From: Saccharothrix tamanrassetensis
GTDB taxonomy: Bacteria > Actinomycetota > Actinomycetes > Mycobacteriales > Pseudonocardiaceae
Assembly (NCBI RefSeq): GCF_014203665.1
Contig: NZ_JACHJN010000001.1
Location: forward strand, 434,001 to 498,000
Direction of reading: 5' to 3'
Length of the DNA stretch: 64,000 bases
This document shows, in pieces, positions 62,651-64,000 of the stretch (positions are counted from its first letter, which is position 1; each line of letters begins with the position of its first letter). The notes under the pieces were generated by a model. The model was not told the origin of the DNA. It ran no database searches and saw only the letters and a program-made list of their open reading frames with translations. Both the position numbers and the translations under genes were made by a program.

Positions 62651-64000
62651 ATGGACATCACAAGACCCGGGTACCGGCGTGCGCTCCGCAGACTCGGCGC
62701 CGTCCTCGGCATCCCCGCGACGGTCACGGCACTCACCGCATCGGTGGCGCTGGCCGCCGGTCCGGGCGGGCAACCGGCGGACCCGGACGAGATCTGGCCG
62801 CAGGAGGTGAGGGCACAGATCGCGTCCGCGCCGTGCGACCCGGCCGGCCCCTCCGGATCGGACGCCACCCTGGCGGCACAGCTCAACCCGCAGCTGGCCG
62901 ACAAGATGGCGGGCCACCTGAACGCCTATCGCATGTCGTGCGCGAGGGTCGTCACCCAGGCGGTCCGCGATCGCGGGCTCAACCCGCGCGCCGCCGCCAT
63001 CGCGATGGCCACGGCGATCGTGGAGAGCGGCATCATGAACTACTCCGAAGCCGTCGACCACGACTCGCTCGGGCTGTTCCAGCAGCGACCTTCGATGGGC
63101 TGGTGCTCGCCGGCGCAGTGCGTCGACCCGGTGTACGCCACCAACAGGTTCCTCGACGCGATGGAGCGGGAGTTCCCCGGCGGGTCGTGGAACACCACGC
63201 CGATCGGTGACGTGGCCGCCGAAGTGCAGAAGCCCGCAGCGCAGTACCGCTACCGGTACGGGGTGGAAGCGCGCGACGCGACCGTCATCGTCGATGCGTT
63301 GTGGAGCGGCATGGGCCGTACCGCGCACCCGTACCCGAGCGGTCTGGTGGTGTCGGCGCGGTCGGCGGACGGCAGGCTGGAAACGTTCGCCGCCGGGTCG
63401 GACGGGATCCACCACTCGTGGCAGACCGCGGTGAACGGCGGCTGGTCGGACTGGCGGTTCGTCGGCGGGCCACAGGACGCCCAACTCTCCATAGCGTCCA
63501 ACAGCGACGGTCGGCTTGAGCTGTTCGCGTTGTCCGGCAACACCTTCGACCACATGTGGCAGACCACCGCGAACGGAGAGTGGTCCGGCTGGGCCAACTT
63601 CGGCGGCGGCGGATACCGCGTGGCGGCCGGTAACAACGCCGACGGCCGCATCGAAGTCTTCGCCTCCAACACCAACGGCGTGTTCCACAAATGGCAAACC
63701 GGACCAGGAACCTGGTCGAACTGGGAAGGCCTCGGCGGCCCGGCGGACTCACGGCTGGCCATGGAGACTTCGCCGGACGGCAGGCTGGAGGTGTTCGCGC
63801 TGTCGGACACCACGTTCGGGCACCTGTTCCAGACCGCGCCCAACGGCGGCTGGTCCGCGTGGGAGGCCTTCGGCGGTGGTGGACAAGACCTCGCGGTCAG
63901 CCACAACCAGGACGGCAGGCTGGAAGTGTTCGCCTCCAGCCCGGCGGGCGTGTTCCACAAGTGGCAGACCAGCCGCACCTCGTGGTCGGACTGGGAAGGC
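62651..64000 (+). CDS. secreted lysozyme-like hydrolase with PLL-type beta-propeller, 3' end beyond window
   Basis: ATG at 62651 opens a frame that runs off the right edge (450 codons visible). The first 36 residues form a signal peptide. Residues about 95-180 resemble transglycosylase/lysozyme-like domains (AIAMATAIVESGIMNY, then DSLGLFQQRPSMGWCSP); the glutamate in IVESG is the likely catalytic residue. From about residue 225 come PLL repeats with DGRLEVFA and WQT; five blades are visible, so two more and a stop are expected beyond the window. A GAAGAGGA site lies upstream. It is probably co-transcribed with the preceding hydrolase, 24 bases away. Confidence 0.85.
   Translation, partial: MDITRPGYRRALRRLGAVLGIPATVTALTASVALAAGPGGQPADPDEIWPQEVRAQIASAPCDPAGPSGSDATLAAQLNPQLADKMAGHLNAYRMSCARVVTQAVRDRGLNPRAAAIAMATAIVESGIMNYSEAVDHDSLGLFQQRPSMGWCSPAQCVDPVYATNRFLDAMEREFPGGSWNTTPIGDVAAEVQKPAAQYRYRYGVEARDATVIVDALWSGMGRTAHPYPSGLVVSARSADGRLETFAAGSDGIHHSWQTAVNGGWSDWRFVGGPQDAQLSIASNSDGRLELFALSGNTFDHMWQTTANGEWSGWANFGGGGYRVAAGNNADGRIEVFASNTNGVFHKWQTGPGTWSNWEGLGGPADSRLAMETSPDGRLEVFALSDTTFGHLFQTAPNGGWSAWEAFGGGGQDLAVSHNQDGRLEVFASSPAGVFHKWQTSRTSWSDWEG

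Overview
The window is high-GC actinobacterial DNA, probably from a filamentous member of the Pseudonocardiales (Saccharothrix, Actinosynnema or Lentzea type). This rests on very high third-position GC, many GTG and TTG starts, stop/start-coupled operons, a conservon, several bacterial P450s, snapalysin and secreted cell-wall hydrolases. No tRNA, rRNA, CRISPR array or insertion sequence was seen. The genus is an inference.

Layout. 0-5.4 kb: the start of an O-methyltransferase, a DUF3224 protein, a Crp-type regulator, a PIG-L deacetylase, and a divergent epoxide hydrolase/TetR pair. 5.0-8.4 kb: a MarR-controlled short-chain amide locus (cytoplasmic AmiC-like sensor, AmiS channel, AmiE amidase). 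8.6-13.3 kb: a MerR-VWA pair divergent from a DHA2 exporter, with a strong shared dyad. 13.4-20 kb: regulators, a MOSC protein, a frameshifted secreted S33 peptidase and an alpha/beta hydrolase. 20.1-23.5 kb: two decayed P450/TetR modules with a common operator, then an intact ferredoxin and P450. 23.6-27.9 kb: lutABC plus an FGGY kinase behind a perfect FadR-type dyad. 28-32.6 kb: snapalysin, an XRE regulator and an ESX/polymorphic-toxin operon whose CpnT-like N-domain and toxin domain are separate genes.

33.6-40.7 kb: a P450 and SDR face a tight minus-strand operon: (decayed aryl-AMP ligase)-aryl carrier protein-flavin halogenase-EF-hand protein-LuxE-like adenylating enzyme-LuxC-like reductase. 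This looks like a small, apparently undescribed pathway in which a carrier-bound acyl or aryl group is halogenated and then reduced or released. It is the most interesting system here. The original ligase survives only as its two ends.

40.8-48.8 kb: a conserved hypothetical, an isocitrate-lyase-family enzyme, a giant HEAT-repeat-like protein, a methyltransferase and a leaderless argG. 48.8-56.2 kb: an amidase, a P450, and a complete conservon (sensor kinase, roadblock, DUF742, GTPase) ending in a CYP157-like P450 with ExxW in place of ExxR. 56.7-60 kb: a LexA-like repressor and an NB-ARC/TPR regulator. 60-64 kb: a secreted esterase and two exported hydrolases (NlpC/P60-like and lysozyme-like) fused to PLL-type beta-propeller repeats that have recently exchanged sequence. 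The second runs off the window end.
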